Shown here: positions 43,349 through 54,544 of the stretch, in pieces
Numbering within the stretch: the stretch's first letter is position 1
Layout of the letters: the number at the start of each line of letters is the position of its first letter
Assembly: GCF_019059575.1 (NCBI RefSeq)
Contig: NW_024881530.1
Span: 682,001-746,000, forward strand
Length of the DNA: 64,000 bases
Direction of reading: 5' to 3'
From: Amphibalanus amphitrite
Lineage: Eukaryota > Arthropoda > Thecostraca > Balanomorpha > Balanidae
The notes under the pieces: model-generated
What the model was told of the DNA's origin: nothing
The model's database searches: none
What the model saw: the letters and a program-made list of their open reading frames with translations, nothing else
Program-made: the position numbers and the translations under genes

Positions 43349-44058
43349 GTAAGTAATTCTGTGTCCAATCTCACTGAAGAAGCCCGTTCAGCATGTTCAC
43401 TGGCTCGTACTAAGATTGCCGGAAGCTCTTCGGACCGTGGCGATGCCGGCATTTTTCGATTGCATAATTGTTGTCATTGATTCTTCATTCAATGCACAAA
43501 TATTGATTTTTCTGTTCCTTTTCAAAGTGTCTGATGCTCTTTTCGACCTCAGCTCAAGCCAAGTACACTGCGGTGGAATACTGCATGTGCTATTATCCCT
43601 TCATTCATTTTTTTTCTGCATGAGGCAATTATGGCGCACTGATTATATACCTATAAGTGCCGCTGTTAATTTTTAATATTCTGATGTAATTTCAACAGCC
43701 CTTTGATTTTGAAGTGCCCTGGAGATTATTTAAATTTTCATACACACAGTAGGTGGTATTAGTAGAGCAGACGTCATGCGAAGGTTTTCCAACCAAGGAC
43801 AGGCGCTATACCCGGAGATGCTTCTTTCTAACCAAAATAAACCTAACCTATAACCTTTGAACCTACAAACCTACAACCTTCAAACCTGCAGTGCCTCTCC
43901 TAGGCTGGAAAACCTTCACGTGATGTCTGCTCTTCAAATGTCAAGAAGACAAGGTGCTCATTTTTAAATGAGGCTTTATAGTCCTCCTCAGCTTGTGACT
44001 TGAGTAATGCATTATAAGATATGTATCTTCCTTTCTGTTTCTCAGGACTGGTGCGACC

Positions 44059-46698
44059 ATGGGGTCACAACTGCTGCTGAGGTGGGACAACCACCTTCCC
44101 AGCTTTGCATGCTCCATGAAGGAGTGTTTCGATGATGGGGACCTCACAGACCTCACCATATCATGCCAGGGCAGAGTGCTGCGCTGCCACAAGCTGGTGC
44201 TCTCCGTGGCCAGCCCCCACTTCAAGCAGCTGCTCAAGGTAGAAGAGAACTGACTACTTGGGGCTCTGGGCTACCTGTGGTCCAGATTCCAAAAGTTTGT
44301 CACATGTTTGATGTTAAAAGACTTGTGTGGGCCTGGGTAAAAGACCTGTGTGGGTCTGGGGATAATTATTGACATTCAATAGGACTATTGCAACCCAATA
44401 TCCAAATCTGATTGGGGATGTAAAGTGCATTCTGCTATAATCATAGTAGTGTTTTTGCTCATCACTTGTGTTATGTATAATCTGCTATGTTGATCTAGTG
44501 ACTTAGGCTGTCTATAGTATTGAATCAGGCTCAATTTGTGATAAGAGCAATACATATACAAAACTTTGGAATGTCACCAATGCTTCTGAAATCTGAGTTG
44601 GAGTCAGCTTGAATTAATTACCTATACTCTTTATCACCTGGGTTTTAATAGGTCCCTGCCTAACTGCTATGAATAGATGTAATCCACAATCTTCTTCTGA
44701 AAGGAATTCACAAATCAGACTATCCTTTATCATATTTTGAAGGTTCTGAATGCAGATGTGGTTGTGTCTGCATTGGTGTGCATCTGCATTCTGTGTGGCA
44801 TGCACCTCTGGACTATGTACTTGAGCAAAGCTGTGAGTGAGTGGTACTGATTTGTCTGTGGTACCACTAACCCCTCTCCCCTCCCCCAACTCCGGCAGAC
44901 GAGTCCCGACAAGCACCCGATCGTGATAATGCGTGACATTCCGTACAAGGACATGGCGGCGCTGCTGACGTTCATCTACCAGGGTGAGGTGACCGTCTCC
45001 GAGGAGGAGCTGCCTAGCTTCCTCAAGACGGCCAAGGCGCTCGAAGTGCGCGGACTGACCGACGACGAGCGTGCCAAGGCTGCCGGCGGTTCGGCGCCGC
45101 CACCACAGTCCGCCTCCGCTACCAATAGAGCCGTGAGTTACAGTCCGTGGCTCTGGGGCTGAGATTGGGAGCCCCAGCTCCACAGTACTGGGTTGGGATC
45201 ATGTGTCACATGGAATTACTGGAGGTGGTGTGTCAACCTTTCCCCCCGATCCGTCTCTGACCCGCGGCCGCCCACAGCCGACGGGCCGTCCCTCGCACCT
45301 GAGCCCCCTCCTTCGCTGACCTGTCCTGCCTCCCCGCGCCTCAGTCGTCGGCCTAGGTATTCCTCGCATTTGGAGCCGGCCGGGTATTGATTGACCGCCT
45401 CCCTGCCCCCTCCCCCACTCCCTGGTCATCGGTCGTCCCCTCGCACCTGAAGCCGGACGGACCGCTCCTCCCACCTACCCTGACCCTCCCCCTTTCAACA
45501 GTCTACGGGCCGCCCCTCACACCTGGAGCCGATGGTGCCACTCCCCTTCCCCCATCTACCCTAACTCTTCCTACCCTGTCCCACAGTTGTCGGACCGTCC
45601 CTCGCACCTGGAGCCGGCAGTGTTTATCGACCCCTGTCCTGCCCCTCCCCACAGTCTACGAGCCGCCTCTCACACCTGAAGCCGGACGAAACACTCCTCC
45701 CTCACTGACCCGCTCTCCCCTCCCCACAGCCGTCTGGCCGTCCCTCGCACCTGAAGCCGGACGAAACACTCCTCCCTGACTGACCCGCTCTCCCCTCCCC
45801 ACAGCCGTCTGGCCGCCCGTCGCACCTGTAGTCCGTGATACCGCTCTGACGCACACTTCTCCCTCCCCAGTCGCAACTGTAGTCCGTGAACTGAACTGAA
45901 CTGAACCGTGATACCGCTCTGACGCACACTTCCCCCTCCCCACAGCCATCAGGCCGCCCGTCGCACCTGTAGTCCGTGATATCGCTCTGACCCTCCCTCC
46001 TCTGCCCCACAGTCATATGGTCATATGGCCGCCCCTCGCACCTGTAGTCCGTGATATCGCTCTGACGCACACTTCCCCCTTCCCACAGTCATCTGGCCGC
46101 CCGTCGCATCTGGAGCCGGCGGTGCCGCTCTTCTTCGCTGACCCACCCTCCTCCTCTGCCCCACAGCCGTCTGGCCGCCCGTCGCACCTGGAGCCGGAGG
46201 TGGTGGTGAAGGAGGAGCCCTGTGACCCGGACGAGACGCCGCCCGTCCGGCCGCCAGTCGCCATGACCGCCATCAGCGACATGAGCATGCTGAAAACGTC
46301 CACCAGCCAGGGTGAGTGGCAGCAGAGATATTGGGGGATTCAGTAACGGGGTCTGGTTTGTAACCGGTAACGGCGGACCGTCTCTGTCTGTAATCCGCGC
46401 TGCTTTAGGGCCTTAGGTTCGATTATTTGGAGATACTAGCTAGCGTGCGTTTTCCGTCATTCCCTGTGAAGGACCGATGATTCCTGTAATCATTCGTCGT
46501 GCCACACGCCACCGGTCGAGTAACGGTGCCGTTCCGACCTGCGGAGCGCAGAGACAGCCGTCCGCTGGTCCCCATCCCTTGCACAACAGTTTTGAACGCG
46601 CCGACACCCTCTGAGACCGCCCGCTCGCCTACCCGCAGGTTTCCGGTTTGAAGGAGGCAACTCGTTCCAGATGGCACCGGCGGCATCCGCACCAAAGA
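44059..46698 (+). CDS. BTB zinc-finger gene: shared 5' coding exons (BTB domain and linker)
   Basis: Exons 44059-44238, 44899-45132, 46167-46311 and 46639-46698 have consensus GT-AG borders and phases 0, 0, 1, 1. The first two encode a BTB domain of the arthropod tramtrack/lola type: LLRWDNHLPSF at the N-terminus, DLTDLTISCQGRVLRCHKL, SPHFKQLL, then DMAALLTFIYQGEVTVSEEE and the AKALEVRGL helix. The third carries an acidic stretch with VVVKEEPCD, a SUMO-site-like VKEE. The fourth is a 20-codon linker. The BTB mediates dimerisation in chromatin-bound regulators. The last exon ends in one base (a), and both long zinc-finger exons downstream begin with the two bases needed. Summed lengths are multiples of three for either choice. 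Confidence 0.88.
45271..46166 (+). repeat. minisatellite carrying duplicated splice acceptors and exon starts
   Basis: About 13 units of 70-80 bp lie in the intron before the exon at 46167. Each contains a pyrimidine tract, CCCACAG, and a version of the first 25-30 bases of that exon (ccgtctggccgcccgtcgca, encoding PSGRPSHLEP). Clear units start near 45277, 45580, 45649, 45725, 45798, 45938, 46007 and 46084; the last is the true exon. The repeats end in stops or lack donors, so they look like decoy acceptors. Divergence rises toward the left. Confidence 0.85.
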
Positions 46699-47275
46699 GT
46701 AAGTCCAGCGCCGATTCCCCAGGGTAGTTGAACTGATAAAGATACGTCGGACTGTTGCGATGTGATTTGGGCCCAACGCGGGGTCTGAAAGCTCTATCGC
46801 GCAGACTTTATTAGGCAAATTAGGCAAACGAGTATTTATGAAAGGTTGGTGTCAGAATTCATGTTAGCACAAAATCGTTACCTATGGAGCGAAATCGGTC
46901 ACAGGGCTGATATAGCACTGCGCTGTAATGAATCCAAAACAAAATAGATCATCGTGACTGGCATGACTCGACACATCAGCTAATCTGATGTTTGGGCACG
47001 CGGCTAGGCCAGCAATTGTTGGCCGAATATTGAAAGGCATGAGGGTGACGAAATGTGATAAGAAAAGAGTCAAGTCGCGATTCATTGCAATGAAAATTGG
47101 CCAACTTATTTAAAGACGAGCTATTTTTGGCAAAAGACCTGCACTTAATTAATATTGACGAATTATGGTCCTAGGTGTTTGGTGCTATCAGAACATCAAA
47201 TCGGCGCTCCCAAATACCCCCAAAGCAACAAATTCACTTAATTCGGTCATTATGAAATTTCAAATTGTTGGCCGT

Positions 47276-47306
47276 CGGCCGCCGCCGCCGCCGCCGCCGC
47301 CGCCGG
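47276..47306. repeat. (GCC)n triplet repeat before the ten-finger exon
   Basis: About nine uninterrupted GCC units end 35 bases before the acceptor at 47341, so they lie within the region expected to hold the branch point and polypyrimidine tract. Confidence 0.85.
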
Positions 47307-47341
47307 TGTCTGTCTGACGCGGCGCCGCTCCCCTGTTTCAG

Positions 47342-50046
47342 CCGTCAGCCCCTGTGTGGTGCGGCTGGAGAAGCTGGACGGCGAAGGCGGCGGCGGCGGC
47401 GCGGTCAGTCACATTGTGGGCGAGCCGTCGGCCGCGGGGGACCCGGCCGCTGGTAACCTGGACGACATGCTGATCCCGGGCACCAGCGCGCTGCTCGACC
47501 GCATCCTGCGCCGCCAGCTCAGTCTGCCCGAGCGCGGCTACTTCTGTCCCTACTGCACGCGCGAGGTCAACATGCGCACGCTGGGAAAACACATGACCAA
47601 GATCCACGGCGGTATGCGGCTGCAGTGCAAGGGGTGCCGCGAGGTGGTGCATACGCGCGTGACGAGCCTGCTCATCAACCACGGTATCTGCGTGTTGCTG
47701 CTCAACAAAAACTCCAAACTGGGAGACCAACTGATCCGTAAGCTATCGCGCCAAATCCGCTCCATCTACAAGAACCGTCGCTTCAAGTCGCAGATGCTGA
47801 AGCGGTACCCGGACCTGAGCTACTTCTGCAGTAGCTTCATCTTCGGCCGCGTGAAGCAGCCGTGTGAGCGCTGCGGCCTGGTGCTGTGGTCCTCCAGCAT
47901 GGCCAGTCACCTGGAGAAGTGTGGCGAGGACGTCATCCAGTGCGACTTCTGTAACAAACACATGGCTCGCACGCGGCTGCCCTACCACGTGGACATCTAC
48001 CACCCGGGCAAGGTGATCCAGCAGAAGCCGCTAGCGCTGCCGCCGCCGCCCGCCGATGACGAGTCGGGTGACGAGTCTCCGCGGCCGCTGGCGCACCCCG
48101 TGTTCAGCGCAGCGGCGCCCGACGAGGCGCCCAGCTCCGCGCAGATTGTCAGCTGCACGAAGTGCCACAAGAAGATGCGCCAGAACAACTTGCGGCGTCA
48201 CATGCGCGTCATGCACCCGTGGAAGCCGAGTATGCGCCGCGTGGACCCGGCCACGGGTCTGGCGCGTGTGCCGTCCGACCAGCCGCCGACGCTGGAGGTC
48301 GCCGAGCAGCCGCAGGACCAGCACATGATGACCCTCTCCGACGACGAGCCGATGGAAGGCGCCCGTCAGGAGGTGGTTGATGACGAGCCGGCGGAACAGG
48401 CAACCGCCGACAACAAGTACGCTGCATACAAACGCACCTGCCCTGTGTGTAGTAAAACCATGTGGAAGAAATACTTGGTGTCGCACGTGCGCTCGTCTCA
48501 CCCCGAGTACGAACTCGATGAGGAGGGTGAGCGGCACCTGAACAACCTCCCGCCCCCGCCGGGCGCCGTGAGTAAGGCCAAGGTCATTAAACACTGCCCC
48601 CACTGCTGGAAGACCATGTGGCGGTGTAACGTGAAGCGCCACATCCGCCAGGTGCACCCGGAGCACAGCCACGAGCTGACCGACTCATTCGACCTGGAGG
48701 CGGCGATCCGCGCGGCGGCGCTGGAGCGCGGACTTCCACCGCCGGCCTCCGAGCCTTCCTCGGCCGGCGAGGAGGATGGACAAGAGGACGAGGAAGACGC
48801 AGCGTCCATGGCTATTCGCGAGATGAACGCCATGGCGGAGGCGGAGGGCATGGAGGCGCTCCAGGCTGACGACGACGAGCCCGAGGGGGAGGAGGTGCTG
48901 GATGATGACATGGACGAGGGGGAGACGGTGCCCACCAACTCCCGCCGCCACGAGAAGAACCTGAAGCGGTGCCGCTACTGCAGCAAGCTGCTGCGCGGCT
49001 GTCACATGCGGCGGCATATTCTCAACTGGCACAGCGGCTCACCCGGTAAACCGTCCACCAAGACGGGCGTGCCGGGCGGCCTGAACCCGGCCCGGCAGCG
49101 CACCTGTCCTGTCTGTCACAAGACGGTGGTGGTGAACAACCTGCGGCGCCATATCCGCGCCTCGCACCCGGAGGTGAGTGAGGAGGAGCTACAGAACGTC
49201 ACCGATACCTCCTACCCGGGCATGAGCGCCGCGCTGGCCGACGAGGCCAGTAACGACGCGTCGCTAGCCGACGCTGACGAGACGAGCTCGTCCGGCCCAC
49301 CGGCGCCGACCTCCGCGCCCGCCACGCCCGGCGGTACATACGCCAACCGGCGCATGCGGCGTTGTCCGTTCTGCGGCAAGGTGATGGTGTCGAGCAACAT
49401 GGCACGTCACTGCAAGACCCACCACCCGGTGGAGTGGCGCGCCACACATGGTGACGGCAGCGGCGCCGCGCGCGCCGACGCTCGCTCGGCGGCTGAGGCT
49501 GCCGAGGAAATGGAGGCGATGAACGCAGAGGAGACGGCCGCCTGGCTGGACGAGACTGGGATGGACGGCACAGACGAGATGCTGGACGGTGCTGACGCCT
49601 TCGAAGACGATGAGCCCCTCTCGGAGGACGGTGAGGACCCGATCGGTGTTGGTGATGACCTGGAGGAAGACGAGCCGGCTGAACATCCTGACGTGCTCGC
49701 GGCTGGAGAGGAACCGACTGAGGACCCGCTGGGTATGGGTGGCAGTCCGGCCGACCACCCAGACCTGCTGGATGAAACAGACGAGCCCGCCGACCACCCT
49801 GACCTACTGGAGGAGGCTGATGAGCCGGCGGACCATCCCGACTTGCTGGCTGAGGCGGATGAGCCCGCCGATCATCCGGATTTGCTAGCCGAGGCGGATG
49901 AACCAGCGGATCATCCGGATCTGCTGGCGGAAGCGGATGAGCCCGCTGATCACCCCGATCTACTAGCAGAGGCGGACGAGCCTGCCGACCATCCCGACTT
50001 GCTCGCTGAAGCCGAGGAGCAGGGTGACGAACAAGAAGCCGCCTAG
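47342..50046 (+). CDS. BTB zinc-finger gene: alternative terminal exon A (ten zinc fingers)
   Basis: The acceptor is cccctgtttcag (to 47341) and the frame is open to TAG at 50046, about 901 codons. With the shared exons the isoform has 1107 residues. Ten C2H2-like fingers are visible: FCPYC..H....H (47544), QCKGC..H...C (47622), PCERC..H...C (47859), QCDFC (47934), SCTKC (48148), TCPVC (48436), HCPHC (48592), RCRYC (48964), TCPVC (49102) and RCPFC (49360). Most use H-x4-H and are widely spaced by acidic linkers, unlike classical tandem arrays. Fingers 2 and 3 end in Cys in place of the last His. The C-terminus holds a 13-residue repeat. Coding GC is very high. Two AATAAA overlap at 50609-50618. 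Confidence 0.87.
49671..50019 (+). repeat. 13-residue protein repeat (DEPADHPDLLAEA) in exon A
   Basis: About eight units, the last five almost identical in protein. Neighbouring units differ mainly at third codon positions (for example gaccatcccgac, gatcatccggat, gatcaccccgat). Confidence 0.9.
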
Positions 50047-50608
50047 GGCGCCGGCTCAACGCCTGAGGGACTGGAAGCACTGGTCGGAGACGAGCAAACG
50101 GGGTGACCCGGGCCGGCGGGCCTGGAACTCAGGGTGTGCCGAACAGCGGCGGGGCCGGTGTGACTCATGGCCGCCCTCCGGTAGGGGCGACTTTCTGATA
50201 CGACTTTCAGTGGTGCGCTGTGCGGCCTATTGGGAGCTCTGGCACCTGCATGGTTGGCCTGTAAAACTTGCGAAAATCGCATACAATGTATCCTTATAAT
50301 TTTTGACGGAAATACTAGTGAGTGTGAATGGAAGTTGAGCTATGTAGGTCTTTTCGTGGCGGGTCCCTGCTATCCCCTCGCGATTATTTACCCGAGCAGC
50401 TGAGGTCGTGGCTCGGGTCGAGCCAGACGTCCTGCTGTCAGCTGTATGAACGTTGTACATTGGTATTCACCGCGCGCGCCGGGTGGCACGATTTAGTTCC
50501 GTGTATGTGGTAGAGGGGAGCCGTCAGTCGATCATGTATACCGTGTAGGACGAACTGGGCCCAGGCCTACGCTGCACGAATGTATTTATGTCCGATGTGC
50601 GTGTGAAA

Positions 50609-50618
50609 AATAAATAAA
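50609..50618 (+). terminator. overlapping AATAAA signals after exon A
   Basis: AATAAATAAA lies 560 bases past the exon A stop, a likely poly(A) signal for the ten-finger isoform, before the second terminal exon. Confidence 0.6.
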
Positions 50619-51468
50619 CGAATCCCAAAGTCGTCGCTTTTCATCACGCTGTCTAACGGAAATCCTGAGGGTTGGGATATATAACGGATCCGTTAGGGTT
50701 GGGATATAAGGCACGGGTCGATCGGCCACCTGACAGTTTGCGAATGATTATATCTGGCTACCTGAAGACAAAGCTAAATGAAATGACCGACATAGTCGAA
50801 CGGATGGAAAAGCCGCAAGTGCTCTCACCAGCGACATGATTCGTGGCCGGGAGGAGGGAACGGGGGAGAGGGCAGAGATAGCAGAACAGCGGAAGCATAA
50901 AACGAGTCTCACGAAAACTCATGTTAAGAAAACGCTAGGTCCGCTTAACTTATGGGCTTAGTGACTATTTCCCATGAGCAGTCGTATCTGAACTTTAAAT
51001 TAATGAAGTTTGGGCGGCAGGACATGTCCCGGTCAAACCAGTAACAGGTACCGATCGCGAGCTTTGCTGCAACTAGAAGCAAACGCGTTGAAACAATCGT
51101 AAAGATTGGCCAACAGACAGAAACTGGTTCGTTATCATTGCTGGTATCAATGGGTACTACGCATTAGTTGTGCGGAAACTGACTGTTGATAAGATGCAAC
51201 TCCGTTGTTAAATGACAGCTCCCTAAAAAAATCGAATTAGACTATAAAGGCCCTGCGACTGAAGTGGATTAAGGCGCACATTATTTTACATTGGCGAGGT
51301 GTGACTGTAAGCCGTTCTAATGCGGGGGGGGGGGGGGCATGGGCATTCATAAGCCGTGACCTCGTCAGCAGTGCTGCCTTCCGTGCCTTACCTTTGCGGC
51401 GCATCCCCCGCGCCTTGACCTGAGCCGTGGCGCTGATCGGCGTTCCTGACCGCTGTGTCTGCCCGCAG
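50619..51468. other. intron/spacer between terminal exons A and B
   Basis: No coding signal. A G-run of about 14 bases begins near 51324. Confidence 0.4.
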
Positions 51469-53042
51469 AGCTGCCGGACGAGCCGGAGAGCTCGGTCAGT
51501 ATCACGCTGGTGGCCCCTGCTCCGGAGAGCGGCGGCGCCTCCAGCACTGACTCCTCCGACTCCGAGAGCCCGCCGCCGCCCGGCCGCGCCGGCAAACGGC
51601 CAGTCGACGACGAGTGGGTACCCTCGCCGCCGCAGCCGCCGCCAATGCTGCGAAGGGGTCGCGGTCGAGGTCGGGGCAGGGGTCGCGGGTACCGCTCCCC
51701 TCGGCCGGCCGGTGATGCGCCGCTGGGCCCGCCTCCCCCGCCTCCGTCAGCAGACCTGCCGCCGCCGGGCCTGTTGAAGCAGATGCTGACGGCGGACGCG
51801 CCTATACCGTACCTACCGCTCACCACCATGGATCCACTGATGGTGACCACCCACCGCGGCGTACCCTACCGGCAGCTGTTCACGGCCACCCCGGACAGCC
51901 GCCGGCCGGGCCAGTTCTGTCCGTTCTGTACCGAACCGACACTGCCGGCACACCTCTCCGATCACTACCGACACGCTCACAAACACCGGCGGGATAACGT
52001 GTGTCGGGCGTGTGGCACCGCGCTCGGGCCGCGCCCCAGCAGGCCTCTCAACCACACCGCCTGCATATTCGCAATGCATTCACAGCCGCAGGTACCGGCC
52101 GGCGCGCTGCCCAGCTTCTGCAGTGAGTTCCGACAGAAGACCATCAGTCGCAACAACCGGGCCGAGCTACTGCGAGAGGTACCCGCACTGGACGGGTTTG
52201 TCGGACTCTCCCTCCACGGCTTCGCTCGCCGACAGTGTGCGTTTTGCGAGCAGGCGGTTTACAGTGCGGAGATGGTGGAGCACTTGAGCCGTGCTCACGG
52301 TAGACACCGGTGCCGCCACTGTAACCAATTCGTACCGTTGGATACTGTGGGTGGACACGTCTGCGGGAGTGCTCCACTGACGCCCCCTGCTGCCACCGCT
52401 GGGTTTACAGGCAGGGGTGTGCCGGGGTTGGCTGCCCTGGGTGCCCCTGATGGCACTGAGACACCTGCCGCGGGAGTCTCAGGGTTATCCACTAGGAGTG
52501 CCACTGAGACAGCTGGAGAAGCCACTGAACCAGTTGTTGAACATGCCACCGATGAAGCTGCCGGGGAAGTTTCTGAGACAGCTGCTCCTGAAGCATCTAC
52601 AGGGGGCGAGCCTGTAGCAGCACCTGTCGTTGGCGATAGTGGGCTGATCTCCGAGCCGTCAGGCAGCGGAATTATATCGGATCCCTCCGGTAGTGGATTG
52701 GTACCTGAAGCATCTGGCAGCGGGCTGGTACCCGAAGCATCTGGCAGCGGACTGGTACCTGAGGCATCTGGCAGCGGACTCGTACCCGAAGCATCTGGCA
52801 GCGACTGGATGTCGTCCGTAAAGACTGAACCTGAGGACGACAACATGCTGTACCTAGACGACACTCAGCCTACCGAGCTGTCCATCAGTGACGCCTGGAG
52901 TGAGCGGAGTGCCGCCGCGCCGGCGCAGGCAGAGGGAGAGAGCGCGGAGAGCGGGGGAGGTAATCGCAGCCTGGCCGATGCCACCAACTCACACAGCGTG
53001 CTGCGGGATATGCTGGAGAGCTTCAGGAAACACCTGGAGTGA
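51469..53042 (+). CDS. BTB zinc-finger gene: alternative terminal exon B (four zinc fingers)
   Basis: The acceptor is tgtctgcccgcag (to 51468), the frame matches the phase-1 donor at 46698, and the stop is TGA at 53040-53042. The isoform would have 730 residues. Order: acidic/Ser-rich region, an RGRGRGRGRG patch (about 51660-51690), finger 1 FCPFC..H....H (51911), finger 2 VCRAC..H...C (52000), finger 3 QCAFC (52231), finger 4 RCRHC..H.C (52308). A Glu/Thr-rich tail contains five GSGLVPEAS-like repeats (about 52630-52810), followed by VKTEPEDD, a SUMO-like site. Finger order and the odd NHxxC second finger parallel fingers 1-4 of exon A, so the exons look like ancient tandem duplicates. The BTB-less reading could only start internally. 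Confidence 0.85.
52630..52810 (+). repeat. nine-residue protein repeat (GSGLVPEAS) in exon B
   Basis: About six units, the first two degenerate (GSGIISDPS), then four near-identical GSGLVPEAS. They sit at the same relative place as the acidic repeat of exon A. Confidence 0.85.
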
Positions 53043-54482
53043 GTGTGGCCCGACGGACACGGGAGATTTTGACAGTGACTGGCATCAGATCCGCTTCAAC
53101 CTGAAAGACGAGAGGTCAGGCTGATCATTGATCAATACGGCCATGTCGTCAGTCATGCCATTTCGAACCTTGACCTGATCTGCCTGGCACCTGACTGTGG
53201 ATGGAATAAGACATGTTGCTTGTTGATCGTGCTGAACACTACCACTCTGATCTATGTGAATATTTGTATGTTCATTGTTCGATTGTATCACCTAGGTGTT
53301 TCACTGAAAAGCCTGCAAGTTACCGTGGGTAAATGTCACGTACCCCGAGCTACGCACGCCAACCGGTATCTCGGAGTGCCAGTGCGCGCTCAGGCTGCCT
53401 GCCCTCTCCCCAGCCCTGATGGTGTTTCAGAAATGTCCTGTTATACAGTCAACCCAGTGGCTATCCCAGGCGGACGACGTTTTATCGTTACCGTAACGAT
53501 GACCCTTGTGGATAACGATGCACTGTCACTCGCTGGGGACTCCAGTGAACACTGAATGTATATGGATGTCTATTGACATAGCCGTCGGCATAAATCATGA
53601 CTACACCTATTTATTAGCCCTCGGAGGTCGTATTCTGCCCTCTGTCGGAACTCGTAGCAGCCATGCTGATGTATTTTTGTCCTTCATTGTATCAAAGAAG
53701 CGCTCAATTTATTTAATGTCTAGTTGTCTTTAGCAGCTGTGTAGAGTGACGACTATGGTAGAATAATGACATATTGTCTTTTGTATGAGTGAAATCGGGA
53801 TCGTTGATTTTTTTTCGTAGTGCCGTGCGATATTTTAGGAGAGGCGAGCTCCAGGAGCACCTGTTTTGTGCTGTAGCCGAATTTAGGAAGTTTTCTCACA
53901 CTGTCTAGCTGCCTAGCTGGCGATGGACGGTTGGTTACGAGCCACCAATAGCCGTGTCTGGAGATCATCCAGTCGACCGATTGTCATCTCAATGTGTTTG
54001 GTGTGTTCCAGCGGGCACGCCGGGTGGAGTGTTCCACTGCTGGCGGCCGCTGCTGTGTGGAAATAGTAATGTGGATTATATTGTATGTTCTCTGCCTCTG
54101 ACCTGGACGGTTACAAGAAGTTTCCTAAGTTATGGCGGGAAATGACGATCCCCCCTATCCCTCTCCGCTCACCGTCAAGTCCGTATCCGAGCATACCGCC
54201 GGTATAATGCGACACTGGATGCCCCTCGCGTAAATTAACGGTATAAAATGGCGAAACCACCATCCATTCCAGACAACATCCTGCTGGGGATATCATCCTA
54301 CCACTATTCACTAACGAGGGATAGATTTACGACTTCTTATATTTGTACACGTCATTCAATTGGACACTGATCAACAGGGGCTCACGGTAAACTCGATATC
54401 TCAACCCCACTCCGAGTAAATCACAGACAATATGACACTGACGCACGAACGACAACCCTCCACCGTGGGCGGCCGTGCTGTC
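53043..54482. other. 3' UTR/intergenic, no third finger exon seen
   Basis: I looked for another CxxC...H reading with an acceptor in the required phase and found none. No canonical AATAAA was noticed. Confidence 0.4.
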
Positions 54483-54540
54483 ACTCTCTCCCTCTCCCCT
54501 CCCTCTCTCTCTCCCACCCTTCCTCTCTCCCTCTCTCCAA
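54483..54540. repeat. CT-rich (polypyrimidine) tract
   Basis: Almost pure C/T over about 58 bases. On the minus strand it is a GA tract directly after the TXNDC15-like stop codon, so it would begin that gene's 3' UTR. Confidence 0.8.
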
Positions 54541-54544
54541 TCAA

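Noticed and set aside
45199..46303. Minus-strand ORFs of 80-130 codons with YRCEGRPDGCGEG repeats
   Set aside because: Antisense translations of the acceptor minisatellite.
48031..50080. Long antisense ORFs opposite the zinc-finger exon
   Set aside because: Shadows expected from very GC-rich coding sequence; the plus frame has the finger motifs and splice phase.
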